Shown: positions 17,534-25,689 of the stretch, piece by piece
How the letters are laid out: every line of letters starts with the position of its first letter
Position numbering within the stretch: the stretch's first letter is position 1
The notes under the pieces: model-generated
The model's database searches: none
What the model saw: only the letters and a program-made list of their open reading frames with translations
What the model was told of the DNA's origin: nothing
Translations under genes and position numbers: made by a program
Assembly (NCBI RefSeq): GCF_038396785.1
Contig: NZ_CP151087.1
Span: forward strand, 1,798,001-1,862,000
Length of the DNA: 64,000 bases
Source: Sphingobacterium thalpophilum
GTDB taxonomy: Bacteria; Bacteroidota; Bacteroidia; Sphingobacteriales; Sphingobacteriaceae
Reading direction: 5' to 3'

Positions 17534-18018
17534 GGCTTCTTAAAAGATTTTATAACAGTTTTAATAATGTCTTCAATCGTGCAGTACACAATTTCGCGGG
17601 CTGATCCGCTGAATACTTTCCTATGTTCAATCGTTTTTTCTTTGATCAAAATGCAGTAAAACATCGTTCCTACAGGCTTTCCAGGGCCTTCGCTTCCACC
17701 AGGAGTTGTAAGGCCGGTAACAGCAACAACAACATCGGCATCCATCATCTTTTTAACCCGGAACGCCATCTCTTTAGTTACTTCGGCAGATTCCGGTGTG
17801 TATTTCTCTATAAGTCCTTTAGGCACCCCTAGAATTTTTTCTTTTATATGCGCATCATAACAGACTATACCACCCCGCAAAATCTCCCCAGAATGTTCGC
17901 TTTGTGAAAATTCAAACGCTAACATCCCTGCCGTTGCACTTTCCGCAAAAGCGATCGTGTATTTAGCAGTAGCAAGGAGATTGCTACACTCTTCGATTAA
18001 TTCTTTTAAATCCCTCAT
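17530..18018 (-). CDS. CinA C-terminal domain protein (nicotinamide-nucleotide amidase-like)
   Basis: 162 residues, the stand-alone CinA_C/PncC-type domain. FAESATAGMLA holds the catalytic Ser, VCYDAHIKEKILGV follows, and AVTGLTTPGGSEGPGKPVGTMF is the signature loop. The enzyme class deamidates NMN to nicotinate mononucleotide, recycling nicotinamide nucleotides released for example by NAD-dependent reactions. The ATG at 18018 (MRDLKELIEECSNLL) is chosen; a longer frame from 18099 adds a hydrophobic stretch absent from the family. It is followed directly by the DUF6766 gene. Confidence 0.85.
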   Translation of the reverse strand: MRDLKELIEECSNLLATAKYTIAFAESATAGMLAFEFSQSEHSGEILRGGIVCYDAHIKEKILGVPKGLIEKYTPESAEVTKEMAFRVKKMMDADVVVAVTGLTTPGGSEGPGKPVGTMFYCILIKEKTIEHRKVFSGSAREIVYCTIEDIIKTVIKSFKKP

Positions 18019-18239
18019 ATTTCTGTTTTTAGAATTTAATTTTATTAATACTAATATCTTCACTAAAATACTGCATATAAACAACACCCAAACCGTCAAG
18101 GTTTACCGTATTTTTAAATTCCTGAAGCGCAGGTTTAAACAAAATTGCCTCTTATTTTTTAACAAGTGTTAAATTTCTTTTATTGAACCAAAATGGTATA
18201 GCCTTGGTTATCTATGAAATACACTTAAAAATTTTTATT

Positions 18240-18803
18240 ATGGCAACAACAAAATCTGTACCGGCGAAAAATGCCGCAAAGAAACCTTCCGGAAATACCG
18301 GAAAAATGAAAGACAGTGAATTCCACGAATTTTTCGTTGATGAATTAAAAGACATTTATTGGGCAGAGAAACACCTTGTGAAAGCTTTACCTAAAATGCA
18401 AAAAGCAGCGACCAGTGAAAAACTTGCAGCTGCATTTGAAAAGCATACCAAGGAAACTCAGACACATATAGAAACACTTGAACAGGTATTTGAAAAATTG
18501 GGAGAAAAAGCTGTCGCAAAAAAATGTGACGCTATGCAGGGTTTGCTTGATGAAGCAGATTCCATTATCTCTGACACAGACAAAGGAACCTTTACAAGAG
18601 ATGCAGGTCTTATCCTTGCCGCACAAAAAGTTGAACATTACGAGATCGCAACTTACGGAACACTTCGCACATTTGCAGAAACGATGGGCCATGATGATGT
18701 GGCTGCACTGCTCCAGCAAACACTGGATAATGAAAAAGATACTGACGAAGCATTGACGGGTGTAGCTGAAGGGTTCATCAACGAGCAAGCGGCAGAGGAA
18801 TAG
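18240..18803 (+). CDS. Ferritin-like DUF892 (YciE/YciF) stress protein
   Basis: 187 residues from the ATG at 18240 (MATTKSVPAKNAAKK, a basic Ala/Lys-rich lead). An upstream in-frame ATG is less likely. The body is the DUF892 four-helix bundle: FHEFFVDELKDIYWAEKHLVKALPKM, AAAFEKHTKETQTHIETLEQVF, AAQKVEHYEIATYGTLRTFAE. The Glu and His residues (E-x2-H patterns) are the expected di-iron ligands. YciE/YciF proteins are induced by osmotic and general stress. Two terminators follow. Confidence 0.9.
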   Translation: MATTKSVPAKNAAKKPSGNTGKMKDSEFHEFFVDELKDIYWAEKHLVKALPKMQKAATSEKLAAAFEKHTKETQTHIETLEQVFEKLGEKAVAKKCDAMQGLLDEADSIISDTDKGTFTRDAGLILAAQKVEHYEIATYGTLRTFAETMGHDDVAALLQQTLDNEKDTDEALTGVAEGFINEQAAEE

Positions 18804-18887
18804 TCAAAATTAAGGTAATCCGAACAATAAAAAACCAAAATCATTAAACATTGTTCTATTATTACGTTTTATAAAATAGGTATATAT

Positions 18888-18921
18888 CAAAAGCTTTGGG
18901 CTCCCAGCTCAAGGCTTTTTT
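18888..18921 (+). terminator. Terminator after the DUF892 gene
   Basis: Imperfect stem, AAAAGC-t-TTGgGCT pairing with AGCtCAA-g-GCTTTT around the loop ccc, followed by TTTTT. Confidence 0.7.
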
Positions 18922-18991
18922 ATGAAAACAATAGGCCTCTATATTTGTTATTGGCATTAACTCAACTATATTAAGTACATTTCATGTTTAG

Positions 18992-19025
18992 AGGTCGAAT
19001 TTAGTAATTCGACCTTTTATATTTT
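18992..19025 (+). terminator. Second terminator, perfect stem
   Basis: AGGTCGAATT-tagt-AATTCGACCT, a perfect 10-bp stem, followed by TTTATATTTTT. A double stop after one gene suggests strong insulation, or the tail of a lost gene. Confidence 0.7.
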
Positions 19026-19286
19026 TGTTAGCCATTTTTCCTCAAATTTCCATCTCGGTTATCCAACTATTGAGATCAAGATTATGGCATTTTTTGAAGT
19101 GAAGTGAGTGAAAGCTCATTTAAGACAAAGTAATAGCACGGTGATCTTGATCGAAGAGGTGGATCTGGAAAAAAAATCAGAGTGTCCTCGCCCGCGCAGT
19201 ACCTCGTTAACTATGTTTTGATCTAGAAACAAAAAATTACTCATGATCCTTTGGATCACTTGCGTGTTTCATGCATTTAATTTTGG

Positions 19287-19571
19287 TTATCTATCGATAT
19301 ATTTTTCAGTTACCTTCCAAACATCGGATTTTTCAATATTCTGTAAAACCCATGCTTTGGCTGCTATGGCAGTTCCAGCGACAGTTGTATAGGGAGCAAC
19401 ATACATATTAATTTGATCCGGCTCAATTACCTCGATATCACCCGTGGAAATCGCACCATCTGAAAAATCGATAATTACCTCGATATACACGCAGTCCATT
19501 AACGGTCGAAAATTAAACTTTCCCAGGCTACCTGTATAAATATGTGTATTGTCAAAGTTTATATGTCTCAT
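19287..19571 (-). CDS. Small protein of unknown function
   Basis: 94 residues, MRHINFDNTHIYTGSLGKFNF at the start, a mixed alpha/beta pattern (VYIEVIIDFSDGAISTGDIEVIEPDQINMYV) and an Ala-rich helix (AGTAIAAKAWVLQNIEKS) at the end. No signal peptide, no family I recognise. Codon pattern and acidic, ordered composition suggest a real protein. It lies in the mobile unit between the DUF892 gene and ligD. Confidence 0.5.
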   Translation of the reverse strand: MRHINFDNTHIYTGSLGKFNFRPLMDCVYIEVIIDFSDGAISTGDIEVIEPDQINMYVAPYTTVAGTAIAAKAWVLQNIEKSDVWKVTEKYIDR

Positions 19572-19786
19572 AACGCTTATAGTGAATCACTCTTAAGACT
19601 CATCTTTGGTATTCTTGACAAGACTTATTCCATAAGAGAAGAAAATAAGCGCCTAGATACCGACTACCGCCAAATTTGTATAAGCGGTGCTTTTCATGAT
19701 GAGTTCATAGCCTGTAAATTAATCCTCCTATCCCTAATATTGTCAGAATAGTTCCGAATATCCGTTTTACGTTCATAATTTCTTTA

Positions 19787-22507
19787 TTATTTGTTTAATT
19801 TCTGATTATCCGAAAATTTTTCTATTGCAGCTTTAAGATCGATGCCTTTACCAAGAATAGGTTTAAAAATATCACCTTCAGACTGCATTCGTTCTATCGC
19901 ATTGAAAATATGGAAGTCAGACATTTTTAGGCCTTTCTTGACTTCATCCCAATGCAAAGGCATTGATACAGTTGCGCCCGTTTTTGGTCGAACGGAGTAA
20001 ACCGAGGCAATGGTGGCATGCGGCCTGTTCTGTAGAAAATCAAGGTACATTTTCCCCTTACGATCTTTAATAGCACGTTCAAGAGTGGTATAATCAGGTA
20101 GCTCTCGATGCACCAGCGTTACAATAACACGTGCAAATTCCTTGCACTGTTCATAGGTATATTTATTACCTAATGGGATGTATATATGCAATCCTGTTGA
20201 GCCGCTCGTTTTACAATATGAGGGTACGCCCATGTCATCAAGAATTTGCTTAGTAACCTGTGCTGCTTCAATTACCTGATCAAACGAATTCTTGTCAGGA
20301 TCTAGATCGATGATGCAATAGGTGGGATGTTCCGGCTTTTTAACGGTACTGTTCCAGGGATTCATTTCGATGCATCCCAAATTGGCCATGTACAGTAATG
20401 TCGCCTCGTCTTTTCCGACGAGATAATGCCTGACTTTATCATCAGAATCACTGTGATAAAGGTAAGTATCGGCCCATTCCGGTGCTGTATCAGTGACATT
20501 TTTAAAATAGAAACCTTCGTCCTCTATTCCGTTTGGAAACCTGTTCATGCTCTGTGGCCTTCCTTTTAGATAAGGTAGGATAAAGGGTGCTGCCTGATAA
20601 TAATAGTTGATCAGATCCCTTTTCGTAATTTTTTCTTTCGGCCAGAATATTTTGTCCAGGTTGGTAAATTTTAGTTCGTGCTTATTGATCTTTCTGACCT
20701 GCGTCTTATCATTAGGATTCAGCAAGGTCTTACGGCCATTGTCAGATCGTGAAGGTACAATTGACCTTGTATTATCCTCTTCGATTATTTCTTCAATAGG
20801 TTCTTCATTTTCAAGCACGACTTTCTTAGCACTTTTATCTTCCCGCATACCATCAAATGATGGATGCCGCATTACCCCATCGCTGGTCATTTCCGTAAAA
20901 CTCACCTCACACACAAGTTCGGGTTTAAGCCATGTTACGGTTGCATGGGGTGGATTGGGTCTGAACCGCGAAGGTTTATTGACATCGGGCTCTTCGGCAA
21001 AGGGCACTTTCTTTGTAATCAAAGGCTTGAATTGCGCCATCATTTCTTTCTGCATTTTCTCATTGAATCCAGTACCTACCTTACCCGTATAGACCAGTTT
21101 TTTACCTTCATATACGCCAACGAGGATACTGCTAAAGAGTTTGTTGGAATCGTCGTTTAAGGTAAATCCGCCAATGACTACTTCCTGCCGCTTATTGGCT
21201 TTTATCTTGAGCCAATCGCGTGAACGGTTATGGATATGATATATGCTGTCCTTCCGTTTGGCCATAATCCCTTCAAGACCGAGTTTTTTGGCTTCCTCCA
21301 AGAAAGCAATACCCGAAGTTTCAAAATGTTCACTTACTAATATATTATCGCTCTTAGGCAGGATTTCTTTCAATATGGCTTTACGCTCGCAAAGTGTTAA
21401 TTCAGTAAGATCTTTCTCTTTGTACCATAAGATATCGAATATATAATAAACCAGATCGCCGTCCGCTTCACTCCGCCAGTTCTGTAATGAACCGAAATTC
21501 GCGGTACCATTTTTGGAGAGTACAACAACCTCACCATCAATAATGGCATCAAGATCCATATCTTTTAACGCGTCATATACCGGATAAAACTTTTCATTAA
21601 AGCTTTTATCATTGCGCGATTTAAGCTCTACCTTACTACCTTTCATAAATGCTACGGCTCTATAGCCGTCCCATTTCACTTCATAAATCCAGCCTTCGTC
21701 ATCAAAAGGTTTATCGACAAGGGTAGCAAGCATAGGTTCCACAATGGTATAAAAAGCCTGTTTGGGTGCCTTTTTTAATAATTCGGCAACTTTTTTTGAT
21801 GCTTTTATTCCTTGTGCAGGTACAGCCTCCAACTGATCAGTTATTATTTCCTCCGCCTCCTTTGCAGATGACTTTTTATCCTTTACTGTGGTATCTTTCT
21901 TGATGATGTTTTTCCCATACACCCTGTCCGGTGATTTTTCCATCTGGGCAATGGTCTTTTTTGAAATAACGGATTTATCTTTAAGTGTAACATCATCCGT
22001 TGTGGCATATTTGTCATCAAGCTTAAATAATAGCCACCCATTCTCGCCCCTTCCATGGGCCTTCACAAGAACAAACTCACCTTTGAGCTTACTGCCATTG
22101 AGTTTGAATTTTATTTTTCCTGAATTGAGCTGATGGAGCAGACTTTTTTCCATCTTTTTAAGATCTTCCCCTTCAAAATCAACTGCTTCATAGGTTCCCT
22201 CATCCCACACAATCACTGTTCCGCCACCGTACTGTCCTTTAGGGATGATGCCTTCAAAATTGCGGTAATCATAGGGATGATCTTCGACCATCATGGCCAG
22301 ACGTTGAATTTCAGGGTCCAACGATGGCCCTTTTGGAACCGCCCAGCTTTTTAAAACGCCGTCCATTTCCAGACGAAAATCATAATGCAAATGGGAAGCA
22401 TCATGTTTTTGTACTACAAAGCGCAACTCTTTCCCACTCGGCTTCCCGCCGAAAGGTTCCGGGGTTTTCTCCTCCGAACGCTTTTGGCGATATTTAGATA
22501 ATCCCAT
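19787..22507 (-). CDS. ligD: DNA ligase D (phosphoesterase-ligase-polymerase)
   Basis: 906-residue multifunctional enzyme of bacterial non-homologous end joining. Domain order is 3'-phosphoesterase, ATP-dependent ligase, primase-polymerase. The phosphoesterase (about 10-170) has H35, H41, D43 and H77 in VVQKHDASHLHYDFRLE and MMVEDHPYDY. The ligase (about 250-560) has its nucleophile K278 in YEVKWDGYRAV. The polymerase (about 620-900) has IIDLDPDKNSFDQV with the metal-binding aspartates. All three active sites look intact. End joining normally needs Ku; no ku gene is in the window. It is 45 bp downstream of the DUF3606 gene and is probably in its operon. Carried inside the mobile unit. Confidence 0.95.
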   Translation of the reverse strand: MGLSKYRQKRSEEKTPEPFGGKPSGKELRFVVQKHDASHLHYDFRLEMDGVLKSWAVPKGPSLDPEIQRLAMMVEDHPYDYRNFEGIIPKGQYGGGTVIVWDEGTYEAVDFEGEDLKKMEKSLLHQLNSGKIKFKLNGSKLKGEFVLVKAHGRGENGWLLFKLDDKYATTDDVTLKDKSVISKKTIAQMEKSPDRVYGKNIIKKDTTVKDKKSSAKEAEEIITDQLEAVPAQGIKASKKVAELLKKAPKQAFYTIVEPMLATLVDKPFDDEGWIYEVKWDGYRAVAFMKGSKVELKSRNDKSFNEKFYPVYDALKDMDLDAIIDGEVVVLSKNGTANFGSLQNWRSEADGDLVYYIFDILWYKEKDLTELTLCERKAILKEILPKSDNILVSEHFETSGIAFLEEAKKLGLEGIMAKRKDSIYHIHNRSRDWLKIKANKRQEVVIGGFTLNDDSNKLFSSILVGVYEGKKLVYTGKVGTGFNEKMQKEMMAQFKPLITKKVPFAEEPDVNKPSRFRPNPPHATVTWLKPELVCEVSFTEMTSDGVMRHPSFDGMREDKSAKKVVLENEEPIEEIIEEDNTRSIVPSRSDNGRKTLLNPNDKTQVRKINKHELKFTNLDKIFWPKEKITKRDLINYYYQAAPFILPYLKGRPQSMNRFPNGIEDEGFYFKNVTDTAPEWADTYLYHSDSDDKVRHYLVGKDEATLLYMANLGCIEMNPWNSTVKKPEHPTYCIIDLDPDKNSFDQVIEAAQVTKQILDDMGVPSYCKTSGSTGLHIYIPLGNKYTYEQCKEFARVIVTLVHRELPDYTTLERAIKDRKGKMYLDFLQNRPHATIASVYSVRPKTGATVSMPLHWDEVKKGLKMSDFHIFNAIERMQSEGDIFKPILGKGIDLKAAIEKFSDNQKLNK

Positions 22508-22552
22508 AGCTTTATAATTTAAATGTTATTCGAATTAATGAAAAACAAGGTT

Positions 22553-22744
22553 TTACTTTCCGTGACGCTTCTTCAAATAATCTGTTAGCACTTTTCTATC
22601 GTTTGATCCGGTAGCACGTATAGCTCCTGTAACTGCCTGGGAACTCACACCCATTTTTTCCTTAAAATATTGGATTTCGTAATTCTCTGATCCGCTTACT
22701 TTATTTCTGTCGGATTTTCCTTTTTTTGATTTGTTGTCTGTCAT
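22553..22744 (-). CDS. DUF3606 small protein
   Basis: 63 residues. After a polar lead (DNKSKKGKSDRNKV) comes YEIQYFKEKMGVSSQAVTGAIRATGSNDRKVLTDYL, the compact DUF3606 helix-turn-helix-like fold. Such small proteins recur beside stress and repair genes in Bacteroidota and Proteobacteria; function unknown. It is the probable first gene of the ligD transcription unit. Confidence 0.85.
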   Translation of the reverse strand: MTDNKSKKGKSDRNKVSGSENYEIQYFKEKMGVSSQAVTGAIRATGSNDRKVLTDYLKKRHGK

Positions 22745-22882
22745 AATAATAGTTTAAAAGATTACAATTCAGTATTTCGATTTTTAATTAAACCTTAAGC
22801 TGGCAATCAAATATTTATATAACATCAGGCGATATAAATTCGATTGATTTCTTTTCATTTAACGCACCTTTTTTATCAGGCA

Positions 22883-23479
22883 TTAATAAAAGATCTTTCT
22901 ATCCTTAACAAGTATTAGTCTTTCTTCATTCATTTTTTTAACGGTACGGATTACAGTTTCTACACGCAGTCCCGTCAAATTTGCAATTTGCTGTCTTGTC
23001 AAGGGAAAAGAGTATGAAAACTGTCCTTCCACAGACGCAGATCTTTTATAATAATCCAGAAGAGCCAGTATTTTAGGGATCGGTTCGTTTGCTGAGTTAC
23101 CAAAAAGCATGGTGTATTTATAAAACAATCTATCTGATAGATACCCTAAAAGTCTGAATACAATACTTTTATTTTCATCCAGAAGCTGTAAAAATTGTGT
23201 TTTTGGTAAATACAGTATGGAACATTCATCTTTTGCTACAGCGTTCATTGGATAATGATTCCCTCCAAACAGAAGTGATTCACCGATACTTTGACCTGCT
23301 GATAGAATATTTAAGGTAAATTCCTTTCCATCTTCATGATAGTTATTGAGCTCTACAGTTCCTTTACTGATCTGCAGATATGCCGTGGGGCTAGCATCAC
23401 GGCTAAAAATTGTTTCTTTTGCAGCGTAATGGTGAAAAATAGCACCGTATTTAATTAGTAAATTCTCATCAATTACCAT
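22883..23479 (-). CDS. Crp/Fnr-family transcription regulator
   Basis: 198 residues. The N-terminal cyclic-nucleotide-binding-type beta roll reads IFSRDASPTAYLQISKGTVEL and LSAGQSIGESLLFGGNHYPMNAVAKDECSILYLP. The C-terminal winged helix reads LTRQQIANLTGLRVETVIRTVKKMNEERLI. No Cys cluster for an Fe-S centre is seen, so it is not an Fnr-type oxygen sensor; the ligand is unknown. The ATG at 23479 is preferred over a TTG at 23500. As the only regulator in the mobile unit it may control the other cargo genes; this is inference. Confidence 0.88.
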   Translation of the reverse strand: MVIDENLLIKYGAIFHHYAAKETIFSRDASPTAYLQISKGTVELNNYHEDGKEFTLNILSAGQSIGESLLFGGNHYPMNAVAKDECSILYLPKTQFLQLLDENKSIVFRLLGYLSDRLFYKYTMLFGNSANEPIPKILALLDYYKRSASVEGQFSYSFPLTRQQIANLTGLRVETVIRTVKKMNEERLILVKDRKIFY

Positions 23480-23687
23480 GAATAATAAACTTTTTGACAA
23501 TTAACACTCCATTTCTACCTAAGCCGCCAGCATGAGAATACAAATATTAGACCGATAAAGGGAATGCAAATTCAGCTAGATTTTAAGAAATTCTGATAAG
23601 GTATTATTTATTGTATAATAACAAATTTCAAAAACAAATTCATTGAACAATTGTTTATAAGATGCGCTAATAAAATACGTGGTCTAT

Positions 23688-23714
23688 TGATCTTTCGACT
23701 GATCTGAAAGATCA
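23688..23714. promoter_or_regulatory. 9-bp inverted repeat upstream of the 91-residue gene
   Basis: TGATCTTTC-9-GAAAGATCA, perfect arms, lying between the divergent Crp/Fnr gene and the small gene at 23750. A candidate operator or leader hairpin. Confidence 0.35.
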
Positions 23715-23749
23715 TTCCGAAATTAATCGAACTTATATTTTTTACATTT

Positions 23750-24025
23750 ATGAACGGGCTTATTTTTGACGATGTCACAATTCAGATTGGTGGTACTGCA
23801 CAATTTTTATTCGATCCTGAGATTGGGCAAAAATCCGTACCTGCAATTATTGAATTTCGCGGAGGTGAAAAAGCATATGCTGAAATTTCCGAAGTCCATG
23901 TAAATAGAATAGTAATTAAAGTTGGTGAATACTCCGCGGGACCGCAGGAAAAGCTTCCCGGGGGAAGTTGGTTTTTGCAATATAATAAGAAGAATGACAA
24001 TTGGAGAATAGTCAAAAAACTCTAA
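23750..24025 (+). CDS. Small protein of unknown function
   Basis: 91 residues with a regular beta-strand pattern (IFDDVTIQIGGTAQFLFDPE; SVPAIIEFRGGEKAYAEISEV; NRIVIKVGEYSAG) ending NDNWRIVKKL. Cytoplasmic, no signal. I do not recognise a family. It lies next to, and divergent from, the Crp/Fnr gene, and is followed by the IS110 element. Confidence 0.5.
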   Translation: MNGLIFDDVTIQIGGTAQFLFDPEIGQKSVPAIIEFRGGEKAYAEISEVHVNRIVIKVGEYSAGPQEKLPGGSWFLQYNKKNDNWRIVKKL

Positions 24026-24129
24026 TCGAAATAAACAGTTAGAATGCAGTATCTTGGTCGGTTTAGGGCTTTTCTTGGAAAACTGACTATTAAAATTTGA
24101 GCTAGCTTTATTGACCATGTTATGAGGCG

Positions 24130-24342
24130 TAATTTTTAATATCTTTCCTCTATAAATTAACTATAATACAGTCCCCTTGCGCATTGGGTTTTGCGATTTT
24201 CCTCTTCGAGTTTGGTCAGCCGTAAGGCTGGCATTAACTCATGCTTGTGTACTTATAGCCTTTTCAGGCATTTGCATTGGCCAATTTAAAAACGGGGTCT
24301 TTTAGCCACCATAAAGATACCCGGCCTTTACGCAAAAAATTG
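24130..24342 (-). ncRNA. Candidate structured non-coding end of the IS110 element
   Basis: About 210 bp of non-coding DNA directly downstream of the IS110 transposase. On the minus strand it contains short strong hairpins: GCCT-gaaa-AGGC (24258-24269), CAGCC-ttac-GGCTG (24217-24230) and the palindrome ATTGGCCAAT (24276-24285). IS110-family elements encode a bridge RNA in a non-coding end (5' of the transposase in the IS110 group, 3' in the IS1111 group). The 3' side is the longer end here. The exact ends are not determined. Confidence 0.35.
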
Positions 24343-25539
24343 TTATGGTTTAAGTTTCGCTATGCGTTCCATTTCTTTTTGGTGATACCGTATCCTGGCA
24401 TCTAGTTTGGCTGGTTCGTAGATCACCTGTAGTGCCGGATTATAAGGGGTTAAGTCTTTTAGGATATTCCATACAACAACGGATATTTTTCGTGCGATAG
24501 CGATCAGGGCCTTTTTCGAGGATTTTCTTATACTTAGACGGTTGAATTTGTCTTTAAAATAGGAGCCTTTACAGCGGCTTGCCGCCCAGGCAACCTGTAC
24601 CAGTATTGGCTTGAGATATCTGTTTCCTTTAGTGATTGCTGTACTTTTATATTTCCCTGCGCTTTCATCATTCTTTGGTCGTAATCCGACCCATCCGCTC
24701 AGTTTACCGCTGTTTTCAAAAACTTTCATGTCTGCGCCGGTCTCGGCGATGATCACAGCGGAACTGATACGGCTAACGCAGGGAATCGTCTTTAGCAAGG
24801 CACTCTGCCGTGGAAAATCACGCAGGCAGATAGCTTCAATCTTTTCTATATACTCAGCAGACTGCTTGATCAACAGGTCGTATTCAACTTTTGCCATCTG
24901 CAGGTTGAAGCGGTGGTGCTCCTTCATGCAGCCGGTTAGTGCTGCTGCCAGCTTTCCGTTTTCTTTGTTCTTCTTACTGGCATAGACCAGTTTGCTTAAA
25001 CGTACGGCATCACGCTCCCCGGCTATCAGGGCATCAATGACACTCAGCATACTTTTCCCTCCGATATCACTCACAAGACTACCCAAACGGATTCCGGCCT
25101 GTACGAGGATATTGTCCATTTTGGTAAGCATACGGACTATCCGCTGCTGCAACTTGCTATAGGAACGGGTGTAGCTCCTGAGTTCCTGTATTCGCTCACC
25201 GGGCACAAAACTCCCGCGAAGCATATCTTTGTGAAGTAGCTGGGCAATCCACTGTGCATCCTTTACATCGCTTTTGCGGCCGGGCAGCTGTTTGATTAAA
25301 AAGGGATTCACCAGCATCAGATCAAAGCCCATTTCAGAGAGAATATTCCAGACCGGGATCCAGTAAATACTGGTACTCTCCATCGCTACTCGGAGAACAC
25401 CCGCAGCCTTCAAGTAGGCTCCCAACTGTCGAATGCCCGTACTGAAGGTTTCGAAAACCTCCACATCCGAATAATGCTTCCCATTAAATACCGCACAAAA
25501 AATACTATCTTTATGCACGTCAAGTCCTGCTGTTTTCAT
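24343..25539 (-). CDS. IS110-family transposase (DEDD recombinase)
   Basis: 398 residues from the ATG at 25539 (MKTAGLDVHKDSIFCAVF). The RuvC-like DEDD residues fit D7, the Glu of VAMESTSIYWIPV, and the two Asp of GRKSDVKDAQWIAQLL. The C-terminal transposase_20 domain is seen in LLKTIPCVSRISSAVIIAETG, SGKLSGWVGLRPKNDESAGK and KGNRYLKPILVQVAWAA, which carries the helix-hairpin-helix and serine-containing catalytic region. A longer frame to 25605 is less likely. The frame is intact. It interrupts the cargo of the mobile unit between the 91-residue gene and the Nramp-like gene. Confidence 0.93.
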   Translation of the reverse strand: MKTAGLDVHKDSIFCAVFNGKHYSDVEVFETFSTGIRQLGAYLKAAGVLRVAMESTSIYWIPVWNILSEMGFDLMLVNPFLIKQLPGRKSDVKDAQWIAQLLHKDMLRGSFVPGERIQELRSYTRSYSKLQQRIVRMLTKMDNILVQAGIRLGSLVSDIGGKSMLSVIDALIAGERDAVRLSKLVYASKKNKENGKLAAALTGCMKEHHRFNLQMAKVEYDLLIKQSAEYIEKIEAICLRDFPRQSALLKTIPCVSRISSAVIIAETGADMKVFENSGKLSGWVGLRPKNDESAGKYKSTAITKGNRYLKPILVQVAWAASRCKGSYFKDKFNRLSIRKSSKKALIAIARKISVVVWNILKDLTPYNPALQVIYEPAKLDARIRYHQKEMERIAKLKP

Positions 25540-25689
25540 ATAACTTTTTTTTTCAACATAAAGATAAGCAGCGGGACTTGCTTTGATTGCGATAGCTCTC
25601 GCCAATTTTTATCCGCTTGTGTGTAATCGGAAAATTAAATGTAAATTTAATACAATTGATACTGGGACAAACCAATAAAAAATAAACCT

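Larger units (their letters stand above)
18804..19286. other. Intergenic region with two tandem terminators
   Basis: Contains two intrinsic terminators (18888-18921 and 18992-19025). The rest, about 19030-19286, is without recognisable genes or structures. Confidence 0.6.
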
